15,947 nt of DNA from Brevundimonas sp. (lineage in GTDB: Bacteria; Pseudomonadota; Alphaproteobacteria; Caulobacterales; Caulobacteraceae). Positions 1 through 8,100 of this stretch are shown here, in pieces. The translations under genes and the position numbers were made by a program. The first letter of the stretch is position 1. Each line of letters opens with the position of its first letter. The notes beneath the pieces were generated by a model. That model made no database searches and was not told where the DNA came from. It saw only the letters and a list, made by a program, of their open reading frames with translations. The stretch covers positions 1-15,947 of the forward strand of contig JANJTI010000374.1 in the NCBI GenBank assembly GCA_024711185.1, in the 5' to 3' direction.

Positions 1-119
1 GTGTTGAAGACCACCTCGCCCAGCGCCGAACCGACGGCGCCGCAGCCAAGCCCCTGCAGAACGGTCCCGTCGGCCAGCGCCAGAACGCCCGTCACCCCTG
101 GAAGCAGCTTCTCGGTCAT
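1..119 (-). CDS. carA: Carbamoyl-phosphate synthetase small subunit CarA (N-terminal fragment, cut by window edge)
   Basis: Only the first 39 codons lie in the window; the gene continues leftward out of it. The protein begins MTEKLLPGVTGVLALADG and goes on through GCGAVGSALG to GEVVFNT. This is the N-terminal signature of the CarA glutaminase subunit (ADGT..G.G.GA.G...GEVVFNT). CarA hydrolyses glutamine and passes ammonia to CarB for carbamoyl phosphate, the precursor of arginine and pyrimidines. The ATG at 117-119 has GGAG a few bases upstream. The gene follows the transporter gene by 67 bp on the same strand, so readthrough from that operon is possible; no separate promoter was convincingly seen. 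Its partner carB lies at 8490-11789 on the opposite strand. Identity is confident despite the short fragment. Confidence 0.9.
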   Translation of the reverse strand, partial: MTEKLLPGVTGVLALADGTVLQGLGCGAVGSALGEVVFN

Positions 120-186
120 GGGCGCTCCATACAGCCGAATCCCGGCAAGCAAACGGCGGCGTCGTTAGGCGTCGCCCGCCTCCGGG

Positions 187-1482
187 TCAACCGCGCCGCG
201 CGGATCGGCGCACGACGGCGAACCAGGCGAGGACCATCAGCGCGAAGAAGCCGACCGAGGGAAGGACGTACCCCGGCGCGGCGAAGGTCAGGCCGGCCAC
301 CGCGGTGATCCGGGTGCGCGCCCGCTCCGCCAGCCGGAACAGCGAGACCGAGCAAACAGCGTAGACCACGAGGGTCAGGACCGAGGTCACGCCGACGAGC
401 AGGCCGAACTGCCCGCCCAGCGTCGGCTGGCCGGACAGGACCGTCACCACACTCATGATCGCCGCGCCCAGCAAGGGGTTGGCGACGGGCGTGCGGTCGC
501 CTGCGCCGAAACCGGCCGGCAGATAGCCATGGCGCGCCGCAGCCCGGGCCGTCTCGCCTCCCATCATTACCCAGCCGCCGACCGTCCCGATCGTCTTGAC
601 GATGGCGCACACCGCCACCAGCCCGGCTATGGAGCCGCCGAACACCCGTTGCGCCAGATCCGCGTAGGGACTGGAGGACTCGGCGAGCTCGGCCAGCGGA
701 ATGACGCCGAACACGGAGACTGTGGCCGCGACGTAGACCACGGTCGCCAGACCCACGCCGGCGACGGACGCCCGCCCGACATCCCGCCGGGGGTTGCGGA
801 CCCGCCGCGAAAGCGCCGCGGCGCTCTCGACGCCCAGGTAGGCCCAGAAGATGATGGCGAGAGACGCCGGCACGCTCTCGAACAGGGGCGCGCCGGAGGG
901 GCTCCACGAGGCGGCGAACAGCGTCGGGTCGAAGGCCCGCGCGCCCGCGACGACGGCGATGCCGATGGGAACGAGGCCGATGACAAGCGCCGCCGCCGCC
1001 AGCCACGACGCGGTCCGGGCTCCGAAGATGTAGGCGAGGGTCGCGATCCAGATGATGCCCAGATTGCAGAAGGTCGCCGCCACCGGATCCCGTAGCACGG
1101 GCCAGAAGAAGCCGAGGTAGCCGGTCGCCGCCACCGCCACCGCGACGTTTCCCACCAGACAGGCGGCCCAGAAGGCCAGCGAGACGTTGAAGCCGGCGAA
1201 ACGGCCCAGCCCGCGCTCCGCAAATCCGGCCAGACCGTCGGCGTCCGGCTGCAACCGTCCCAGGGCCCCGAAGACGAGCGCGAGGGTCGCCGCTCCCCCG
1301 GCCGCCACCAGCCAGCCGATCAGGGACGAGCCGCCGGTCGGCGCCAGACTGACCGGAAGCAGGTACAGGCCCGAGCCGATCATGTTTCCGGCCACCACCA
1401 GGGCCGCCAATCCCCAGCCGAGCTTGTGGCGGTCTGTCAGCGGCTCCTCCGGCAGGGGGACGGGGCGGGCGACGTCGCTCAT
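187..1482 (-). CDS. APC-superfamily amino acid/polyamine antiporter, AdiC/PotE-like
   Basis: A 431-residue inner-membrane transporter with the roughly 12 hydrophobic segments usual for the APC superfamily. Segment 1 carries GNMIGSGLYLLP (residues 32-43), the unwound substrate-binding helix of the family. The closest family I can name from memory is AdiC (arginine/agmatine exchanger). IFWAYLGVESAA (211-222) matches the AdiC stretch holding Trp202 and Glu208 (here Trp213 and Glu219). TVGGWVMMGGETARAAA (300-316) matches the stretch with Trp293 (here Trp304). The residues that stack on and gate a guanidinium substrate are thus retained, which suggests but does not prove a cationic amino acid or polyamine. 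The start overlaps the stop of the Rieske oxygenase gene by four bases (ATGA), so the two are probably translationally coupled. carA follows 67 bp downstream. The substrate is an inference. Confidence 0.85.
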   Translation of the reverse strand: MSDVARPVPLPEEPLTDRHKLGWGLAALVVAGNMIGSGLYLLPVSLAPTGGSSLIGWLVAAGGAATLALVFGALGRLQPDADGLAGFAERGLGRFAGFNVSLAFWAACLVGNVAVAVAATGYLGFFWPVLRDPVAATFCNLGIIWIATLAYIFGARTASWLAAAALVIGLVPIGIAVVAGARAFDPTLFAASWSPSGAPLFESVPASLAIIFWAYLGVESAAALSRRVRNPRRDVGRASVAGVGLATVVYVAATVSVFGVIPLAELAESSSPYADLAQRVFGGSIAGLVAVCAIVKTIGTVGGWVMMGGETARAAARHGYLPAGFGAGDRTPVANPLLGAAIMSVVTVLSGQPTLGGQFGLLVGVTSVLTLVVYAVCSVSLFRLAERARTRITAVAGLTFAAPGYVLPSVGFFALMVLAWFAVVRRSARRG

Positions 1483-2477
1483 GCATGAACCTCGGCGATG
1501 CGGGACTGGAACCAGGCCACGCCGGCTTCGTGGCGTGGGCTCAGGACCCCCCGATCGTACGCGCCTGCCGAGAGATTCGCCTGCACCGCCTCACAGATGC
1601 GCGCGTCCTCGGCCGTCAGGCGATCCGAGGCGACCAGCGCCTCGCCCAGCGCCGCCTCCCCGCCGTCGTTGAGGAACAGGTAGTCCAGACGGGTCCGGCC
1701 GGGCCCCAGCGGCGTCATCCGCTCGACCATGGCGCCGTCGCGATACACATTGATCCCCAGATTGGGCCAGAGCCAGCCCCAGACCCCCGCCTGCGGGCCA
1801 TCGTTCACTCCGGCGGCCTCCTGCAGGACGAGATTCTCCATGATCTCCACCCGATAGGGGGCGCCGCCCAACTCCTCCGAAAGCACGGGATGCACGGCGC
1901 CGATGTGGTAGCCTTCGAGGTAGTTCTCGACGTAGACCTTCCAGTCGCAGGCGAGGTCGTGCGTCCGGCGCAGGGCTGGCCGGGGCAGCTGGAGTCCGCG
2001 CTCGACCAGCAGCCGCTCCAGCGGCGCCACATGGCCCTCGAGCGGGCCGGCCTCCCCATCGGGGTTCACGAACACCAGACCGCGCCAGCTCGCGCATCTC
2101 ACCTCGAACAGGCCCAGCTCACGCGGGTCGAAGCCCTCGGCGACGCCGAAGCCGGTGGCCGCCCGCAGCCGTCCGTCGAGGGCGTAGCGCCAGCCATGGT
2201 AGGCGCAGACCAGCTCCCCGTCGCAGCGTCCCCGCTCGCCCTGCACCAGCGGCCCCGCGCGATGCCGGCAAACGTTGTGGAAGACGCGCACCCCCCGGTC
2301 GCGGCCGCGCACCATCATCAGCCGCATGCCCGCCATGTCGGCCGTCAGCCAGTCGCCCTCGCTCGCGATCTCGTCCTCGTGACCGAGGAACAGCCATGTC
2401 CGGTCGAAGACGCCGAGCCGCTCGCGCGTCCAGGCGTCGGGGGCGCCATAAAGCCGGGCGGGCAAGCTCTCCTGCAT
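1479..2477 (-). CDS. Rieske [2Fe-2S] non-heme iron oxygenase, large (alpha) subunit, GbcA/CntA-like
   Basis: A 332-residue protein with the two domains of ring-hydroxylating oxygenase alpha subunits. The N-terminal Rieske domain has C70-R-H72 and C91-A-Y-H94 (VCRHRAG and CAYHGWRY), the ligands of a [2Fe-2S] cluster. The catalytic domain has ENYLEGYHIGAVHP (184-197), giving iron ligands His191 and His196; Asp291 in AEDARICEAVQ is the likely third. Glu188 sits where many ring dioxygenases have the bridging Asp, as in the carnitine and glycine-betaine oxygenases CntA and GbcA. The C-terminal stretch with LSAGAYDRGVLSP also resembles that group. It is shorter than typical members (about 370-430). 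Such enzymes need a separate reductase, and none is in the window. It lies 41 bp after the upstream hypothetical gene and overlaps the transporter gene by ATGA. The substrate is unknown; an amine is my inference. Confidence 0.88.
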   Translation of the reverse strand: MQESLPARLYGAPDAWTRERLGVFDRTWLFLGHEDEIASEGDWLTADMAGMRLMMVRGRDRGVRVFHNVCRHRAGPLVQGERGRCDGELVCAYHGWRYALDGRLRAATGFGVAEGFDPRELGLFEVRCASWRGLVFVNPDGEAGPLEGHVAPLERLLVERGLQLPRPALRRTHDLACDWKVYVENYLEGYHIGAVHPVLSEELGGAPYRVEIMENLVLQEAAGVNDGPQAGVWGWLWPNLGINVYRDGAMVERMTPLGPGRTRLDYLFLNDGGEAALGEALVASDRLTAEDARICEAVQANLSAGAYDRGVLSPRHEAGVAWFQSRIAEVHA

Positions 2478-2518
2478 CCGCGCAGGTGGCCAGCGGGGCG
2501 GCGCAGCGTCAACCGCGA

Positions 2519-3376
2519 TCAGACGCGCAGCGCCTCCATCCCGGCGAACACGGCGTGGGTCGCCCCAGCCGAGCAGGCCGCCAGCCCGCGATCCGGCCGC
2601 AGGTTCAGCAGCAGAACCTGACCGCAGACCTCGCGCGCGGCGCCGATCAAGCCGGCCGCCGAGCGCCAGTCGCGGGCATGCTCGTGCTCAACTCCCGCGA
2701 AGTCGATGGCGAGGCAGCACCCGCCGACGCCCTTCAAACGCCTCGCGGCGGCGACGTCCGGCGCGATGTGCAGGACAATCCCTTGCGCGGCTGTCTCGAA
2801 ATGGCTGATCGCCTCGGCGATCGCCTCCGGCGGGGCCTGCTCCAGCCCTCCCAGAACCTCGATCATCAGGCTTCCGGGCGGGCCAGCGTGTTGAAGTTCG
2901 GTGCAGAGCAGGGCGAAACGGCCGCGGCTCGAGGCGACGGTTCGCCAGTAGGTCGGCAGGATGCCGCCGCCTGCCGGCGCCGATCGCAGCAGGTCCAGGC
3001 CCTGGCGAAGCGTCATCAGGTCGATCCGGTGCAGATCCGCGGGCTCGAGCGTCCGGCGGCCGAGACCGAGCAGGGCGCGCTCGCCGCCCAGGTGCCGCAC
3101 CACGCGTCGGATGCGCCGCCCCACCGGCGCCGACCGCGCGAGATCGAAAACCGGCTGGGCCGCGAGGGTGACGGTGAGGTCGCGCTGAGCCCGCGTCACC
3201 ACGGTGAAGGTCACGCTTTCGTAGGCCTCGGCATAGCCGCGGCGTGCCGGCCTGGAGGCGAGCGGGGGCGCCGGGGACGTAAACCCCGGCGTCTCTGGCG
3301 CAACGGGCGTGGCCGGCCGACCGTCCCGTTCCGCCTCGGACCGGAACCCCGGCCAGCCTTGCGATGGCGTTCCCAT
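2519..3376 (-). CDS. Hypothetical protein, possible degenerate EAL-type domain
   Basis: A 285-residue protein I do not firmly recognise. The first 45 residues are rich in Pro, Gly and Arg and probably disordered. From about residue 50 an alternating alpha/beta pattern runs to the end. The order SLMIEVLGG (169-177), GIVLHI (199-204), CLAIDF (221-226), VLLLNL (254-259) and ATHAVFAGM (272-280) resembles the later strands of an EAL phosphodiesterase barrel. The EAL motif itself and the acidic metal ligands are not apparent, so any such domain would be inactive or purely structural. There are no transmembrane segments. The ATG at 3374-3376 has AGGAG about seven bases upstream, a good Shine-Dalgarno. 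It is the first gene of a leftward run into the Rieske oxygenase (41-bp gap), so it may lead that operon. The fold assignment is weak. Confidence 0.7.
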   Translation of the reverse strand: MGTPSQGWPGFRSEAERDGRPATPVAPETPGFTSPAPPLASRPARRGYAEAYESVTFTVVTRAQRDLTVTLAAQPVFDLARSAPVGRRIRRVVRHLGGERALLGLGRRTLEPADLHRIDLMTLRQGLDLLRSAPAGGGILPTYWRTVASSRGRFALLCTELQHAGPPGSLMIEVLGGLEQAPPEAIAEAISHFETAAQGIVLHIAPDVAAARRLKGVGGCCLAIDFAGVEHEHARDWRSAAGLIGAAREVCGQVLLLNLRPDRGLAACSAGATHAVFAGMEALRV

Positions 3377-3472
3377 GACCGACTCCTGTGGAGGGCCCCC
3401 CGGGAATAACCTCTCACCCTCACACGAACTTCCTCAACGCCGTGCCTACAAACATGGTCAATGGCCCGCGCC

Positions 3473-3480
3473 GGGGGGGG
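3473..3480 (+). repeat. Homopolymeric G8 tract upstream of the HAD gene
   Basis: Eight consecutive G residues lie about 58 bp before the HAD start, in the divergent spacer 3377-3537. Long mononucleotide runs can slip during replication. A role in expression of either flanking gene is speculative. Confidence 0.5.
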
Positions 3481-3537
3481 CGTTACGCGGCGCCCCGTGC
3501 GCTTGCGCGAGCCGGTCCGGCCGGGCAATGAGCGGCG

Positions 3538-4242
3538 ATGAGGATCACCACGATCGGTTTCGACGCCGACGACACGCTCTGGCACAACGAGACCATCTTC
3601 CGGCTGACTCACGACCGGTTCGTGGACCTCCTTGCCGAGCACGGCGACCGGGACGACATCGAAGCGCGCCTGTCGGCGACGGAACAGCGGAACCTGCGGC
3701 TCTACGGCTATGGGGTGAAGGGCTTCACCCTGTCGATGATCGAGACGGCGATGGAGCTGACCGGCGGAGAGGCGCCGCCCGGGGTGATGCGCGAGATTCT
3801 GGCGGCCGGCCGCGAGATGCTTGTCCACCCGGTGGAGACCTTGCCGGGGGTGGACGAGGCCCTCGCCGCCCTCGCCGAGCGCCACCGTCTGGTCCTGATC
3901 ACCAAGGGCGACCTCATGGATCAGGAACGAAAGCTGGCCGCGTCCGGACTCGGCGACCTGTTCTCCGCCGTGGAGATCGTCTCCGAGAAGCACGCCCACA
4001 CCTACGAGCGCGCCTTCAACCGGCACGGCACCGGGCCCGCGGAAGCCGCGATGGTCGGCAACTCGATGAGGTCCGACGTGCTGCCGGCGCTCGCGGCCGG
4101 CGCCTGGGCGGTCCACATCCCCTATGCGGTCACCTGGGCCCACGAACTGGCCGACGCGCCGGAGAACGATCCCCGCTTCGCCGCTCTCGAACGGATCGAC
4201 GAGCTTCCCGGCTGGATTGCCCCGCTGTCCGGTCAGGCGTAG
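3538..4242 (+). CDS. HAD-superfamily hydrolase (phosphatase-like), subfamily I
   Basis: A 234-residue soluble protein with all four HAD motifs. Motif I is FDADDTLWH (8-16), with nucleophile Asp9 and acid/base Asp11. Motif II is LITKGD with Thr122. Motif III is Lys151 in SEKHAHTY. Motif IV is VGNSMRSD (173-180), with Asp180 as a likely Mg ligand. The helical insert between motifs I and II (about residues 18-100) is a C1-type cap, as in the phosphoglycolate phosphatase, YjjG and haloacid dehalogenase groups. Trp15 and His16 right after motif I fit phosphatases more than dehalogenases. The substrate cannot be told from sequence. The start was chosen because the conserved N-terminal strand begins at once; the Shine-Dalgarno is poor. 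It is divergent from the hypothetical gene on its left, and its last ten bases overlap the sulfotransferase gene tail to tail. Confidence 0.85.
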   Translation: MRITTIGFDADDTLWHNETIFRLTHDRFVDLLAEHGDRDDIEARLSATEQRNLRLYGYGVKGFTLSMIETAMELTGGEAPPGVMREILAAGREMLVHPVETLPGVDEALAALAERHRLVLITKGDLMDQERKLAASGLGDLFSAVEIVSEKHAHTYERAFNRHGTGPAEAAMVGNSMRSDVLPALAAGAWAVHIPYAVTWAHELADAPENDPRFAALERIDELPGWIAPLSGQA

Positions 4243-5027
4243 CCCAGCAGGGCGCGCAGCCCCGGAGCGTGGAAGTCGACGAGGCGCCGCTGCGTCTCGG
4301 GCAAGGTCGCCGGAAACTTGAGTCCCTCCGGCAGCTTGAGGTTCTCCCGCGCGGTGCGGCTCAGCCTCCGGTCCGCCCCCGTGCGGACCCGCTCGCGCCA
4401 GTCGGCGGGGCGGTCGATCCCGGCGGCGTCCAGCAGGGCGGCGAAGAAGCTGTCCGCCTCGTCGGATTCCAGGGCTTTCACGGCCCGCACGGCGTCCTCG
4501 TAGCGCACGAGATGCACGCCGGCCCCAAGCCAGGCCGCCGCGTTGTGGGTGTAGATGTCGATGAGGGCCGGCGACTTCTGGTGAATGCCGAAGATCATCA
4601 TGTTGAGGATCGCCTCGGCGCTATACAGGCCGGGCGTCTTCAGGTGCTGGATATTCTCCTGCTCGAACTCCTCGGACACGAAGAAGCGGGCCCGGGCCAG
4701 GACCCAGTCGTAGGGGTCCCGAACCAGCAGGATATGGCGGGCGTGACGGATATTGGCCAGCGACTGGTCGCTGAACAGCAGGTGCCCCACTGACAGGCGC
4801 GGCGCATGCGGATTGAAGGCGTCCAGGTGCAGGTGCATGTTCGGGATCTGCACGAAATCCCGGTCGTGATGCTGTTCCACCGGCACGAACATCCGCAGGA
4901 TGTTGCGAAGCAGATGGGTCCCGCCCTTGGGGATGCTGTTGACCAGCACCGGCTGGCGCAAAGGCGTCTGCGGAAAGGCCGCCACCTTTTCGTTCAGGGT
5001 GTCCTGGATGCCTCGGATGATCGCCAT
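4233..5027 (-). CDS. Sulfotransferase-family protein (PAPS-dependent)
   Basis: A 264-residue protein with the two PAPS-binding signatures of sulfotransferases. The 5'-phosphosulfate loop is NSIPKGGTHLLRNIL (30-44), with Lys34 the expected catalytic lysine. The 3'-phosphate site is ILLVRDPYDWVLARARFF (99-116), with Arg103-Asp104-Pro105. A Gly81-His82 pair between them is typical of the active-site region. The family moves sulfate from PAPS to a hydroxyl or amine of a carbohydrate, lipid or small molecule; the acceptor here is unknown. There is no signal peptide or membrane segment, so it should be cytoplasmic or peripheral. The start has GAGG just upstream (minus strand). It is downstream of the TonB receptor on the same strand, but a hairpin separates them, so it probably has its own promoter. 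It converges on the HAD gene with a 10-base overlap. Confidence 0.85.
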   Translation of the reverse strand: MAIIRGIQDTLNEKVAAFPQTPLRQPVLVNSIPKGGTHLLRNILRMFVPVEQHHDRDFVQIPNMHLHLDAFNPHAPRLSVGHLLFSDQSLANIRHARHILLVRDPYDWVLARARFFVSEEFEQENIQHLKTPGLYSAEAILNMMIFGIHQKSPALIDIYTHNAAAWLGAGVHLVRYEDAVRAVKALESDEADSFFAALLDAAGIDRPADWRERVRTGADRRLSRTARENLKLPEGLKFPATLPETQRRLVDFHAPGLRALLGYA

Positions 5028-5040
5028 ACGCTCGCCTCGC

Positions 5041-5055
5041 GGCGGCCAGGCCGCC
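5041..5055. repeat. Perfect inverted repeat GGCGGCC-A-GGCCGCC before the sulfotransferase gene
   Basis: Two seven-base arms around a single A, 14-28 bases upstream of the sulfotransferase ATG. It would fall in the 5' untranslated region or promoter of that gene, where it could be an operator or a short hairpin. GC-rich palindromes arise easily at this base composition, so function is uncertain. Confidence 0.35.
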
Positions 5056-5092
5056 CGTGCCGTACGCCTCAGCGCACGATGAACATGATGAC

Positions 5093-5118
5093 GGGGCGGC
5101 GGATTTCTCCGCCGCCCC
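5093..5118 (-). terminator. Strong hairpin after the TonB-dependent receptor gene
   Basis: GGGGCGGCGGA and TCCGCCGCCCC form a perfect 11-bp stem with a four-base loop, 23 bases beyond the receptor stop codon. It ends receptor transcription before the sulfotransferase gene, or protects the 3' end. On the minus strand the bases after the stem are not a clean T-run, so it may act with Rho rather than as a textbook intrinsic terminator. Confidence 0.65.
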
Positions 5119-5141
5119 TCCGGTTCGTCAAGTCTTCCTGA

Positions 5142-8100
5142 TCAGAAGGACTTGGACAGGCGCACGAAGGCGCGCCGGCCGTAGTAGGCCTCGGTGTACT
5201 GCGACGCCAGGATCGAGTTGCCCTGGGTGCCGACCGCGGTGCTCGACGCCGCCGGCGGCAGTTCGTCGAACAGGTTGGCGACGCCGCCCGACAGGGTCCA
5301 GCCGCCGGTCCAGCCGTCGCCGTCCGACTCGTAGGTCAGGGAGACGCTGTGGAAACCGGTGAACTCGGCGTCGGCCTTGATCCGGGTCGTACGGCCGTCG
5401 ATCACCTGGAACAGCGACTGCCCGTTGCGGATACGGTCGGGCCGGTTGTCCTGGTTGCCGATCCAGTCGAAGCCCCAGAAGGCGGTCCACGGACCACGCG
5501 AGACGGTCGCGTTGATGTTGCCGACCAGCTCCGGATTGCCGATGTCGCCGAGGAAGTCGGTGCCAAAGTCAGCGAAGGTCGACTGGTTCGACTCCAGCGT
5601 CCAGGTGGTCTGGCTGTCGAGGGTCAGGGTTCCCCAGTTGAAGTCATGGAACCAGCGGGTGGTGAAGTCGAGGCCGCGGTTGTTCTGCTCGGCGACGTTC
5701 AGGAAGCTGTCGCGGACCTGGTCGATCGAACTGGACACCGGGTTGCGGTCGAACTGGTCGCAGATCGGATCGTTGGGGAAGTTCTCCGACAGGTAGCAGG
5801 CCGCAAGAATGCCGCCCGCTCCCAGCACGTCGACCTGGTCCTTGATCTTGATGTCGAAGTAATCGACGGCGATGCTGAGGTTGCTTTCCGGCGGCGTGAG
5901 GACGACGCCGATGACCGTGGCGCGCGAGGTTTCGGGTTCGAGAACGCCCAGACCGCCGCCGGTGACGACCTCGGCCGAGGACACGCCGCCGGTGAAGTTG
6001 CCCGGGACGCCGCCGCCCGGACCGGCCGGATTGCGGCAGTTCACGTACAGGGTGTCCGTGGTCTGCAGGGTGCCGTCCGCGACGCGCTGGTCGAGGTTAA
6101 GGCACGGGTCGATGTTGCGCTGGCCGATGAAGCTGGTCTGGTCGGCGAGATACAGTTCGAACAGCGCCGGAGCGCGGAACGAGGTGCCGTGCGTGGCGCG
6201 GAAGCGAATGGCGTCGCTGACCGCCCAGTTCAGGCCCACCTTGTAGGTGGTCGCATCGCCCGAGGTGTCCGTGTCGGTGTAGCGGCCCGAGAGGGACAGA
6301 TCGAGGGCCTGCACATACGGCAGGTCGGCCAGCAGCGGCACCGCGAACTCGACGTAGACCTCGTTCGTGGTTTCCTCGCCCTCGGTCACGCCGGCGCCGG
6401 ACAGGCCCCAGCTGTTGTCCGCCAGGGTGACGGCGCCCGGGGTGTCGACGATCTCGTCCTTGCGCACATGGAAGCCGGCGGCCATGCCCAGCGGGCCGGC
6501 GGGCAGATCCCAGAGCCGGCCGGCGATCCCGCCCTCCAGGTAGTACTGCTCATAGACCGTATTGCCGGTTTCGGTGTCGAACAGGAACGCCCGCTCCGCC
6601 GCCGTCATGTCGCCGGCGAGGAAACGCGGATCGGTGAAGTCGACGTCGATGCACGGACGGCCGCTGACCGGCAGGTTGGTGCCGACGCAGGAGCTCGTCT
6701 TGAAGCTCGTGGAGTCGACGGCGTCCTGCAGGATGACGTCCGAGGTGTAGTCGCCGTCCGAGCGGCTGTACTGCGCGAAGACGTCCCACTTCCATCCGCG
6801 GATGTCGCCGCGCAGGCCCGCGACGAGACGGCTGTAGTCCACCTTCTGCGACTGGTCGAAGTGGTCCGTGATCGGCGTGGCGCTGAGGAAGTTCAGGCCG
6901 GTGAAGCCGGTGACCGGGTCGCCGCCCGCGCCGGGGCCGTAGTAGAAGTCGAGGAAATCGGCGGTGTAGGTGTAGTTCCAGAACTGGCGGTAGCTGTCGG
7001 TGCGGCTCTCGCGCCGGTTCAGCAACAGCTCCGCGTAGGCTTCCACGCCGCCGCCCAGCTCATAGGCGCCTTCCACGAAGGCGGTGTAGCGCTCCGTCTC
7101 CGGGATGATCGATTCCTCGAGCGCGAACGGGTGAAGGTTGTTCACCACGGCCCGCGACGGCACGTCGTAGTTGACCAGATAGAAGCCCGCAGGGGCGTTC
7201 GGGTACTGGGCGCTCACCGCCGGGTTGGTCGGGCGGGTCGGGATGTAGTTCCCGAGGTTGCCGTCATAGTCGTACTGGAAGCGGCCGGCGCGCCCGGAGA
7301 AGTTCGAACCGTAGACGTAGACCTGGCCCCAGGTCAGATCGGTGCACTGCGGCTGGCCCGTGCGCGGATCGATCCGGTCAGCCCGGGTGTTGGTGCCCGG
7401 CTCGAAGACATACTGGTTGCGGCAGTAGAGGTAGTCGCGATCGCCGGCGGCCAGCTTCTCCTGGCGGTAGTAGTCGGCCGAGAAGTTCAGGTAGCCGCGA
7501 TCGAACGTCTTCCCGAACGAACCCGAGATGTTGAACTGCTCGCCGCCGTTCTCGAAGGGCACGCTGGCGAAAGCGGACATTTCGCCGCCGTCGCGGGCGC
7601 GTTCGGTGATCAGGTTGACGACTCCGGCCACAGCGTCGGAGCCGTAGATCGAGGAGGCGCCGTCCTTGAGGACGTCGACGCGGTCGATGGCCGACTGCGG
7701 AATGACGTTGAGGTCGAAGGCCGAGACGCCGCCGCGGGTGCCCGCGGGGCCCGCCCGGCGGCCGTTGAGCAGGACCAGGGTCCGGTTGGCGCCCAGGCCG
7801 CGCAGCGAGATGGTGGCCGAGCCCGGCCCGCCGTCGGTGACGAAGGCGCTGGAGATGGTCGCGTTCACCTGCGGCGAACCCGCCGCAAGGGTCGAGCTCT
7901 GCAGCAGCTGGGCGGTGTCGCTGAGGCCGCGCTGCTCCGCCCGTTCCGTGGTCAGGACCTGGATCGACGACGAGCTGGTGAACTCGTTCTGCGGAATGCG
8001 CGAACCGGTGACGACGACCTCGCCCAGCTGCGCGGCCTGACCCTGGTCCTCGTCCTGCTGCGGGGCGGGCTCCTGCGCCAGCGCCGGCCCGGCGATGAGG

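Noticed and set aside
120..186. Dedicated carA promoter with a GAATC (CcrM-type) methylation site
   Set aside because: One GANTC site in 67 bp is weak evidence, no paired -35/-10 elements were convincing, and readthrough from the transporter gene explains expression equally well.
116..1486. Long Arg/Gly-rich open frame on minus across the transporter gene
   Set aside because: It is out of frame with the AdiC-like transporter, has no family features, and reflects the high GC content that keeps shadow frames open.
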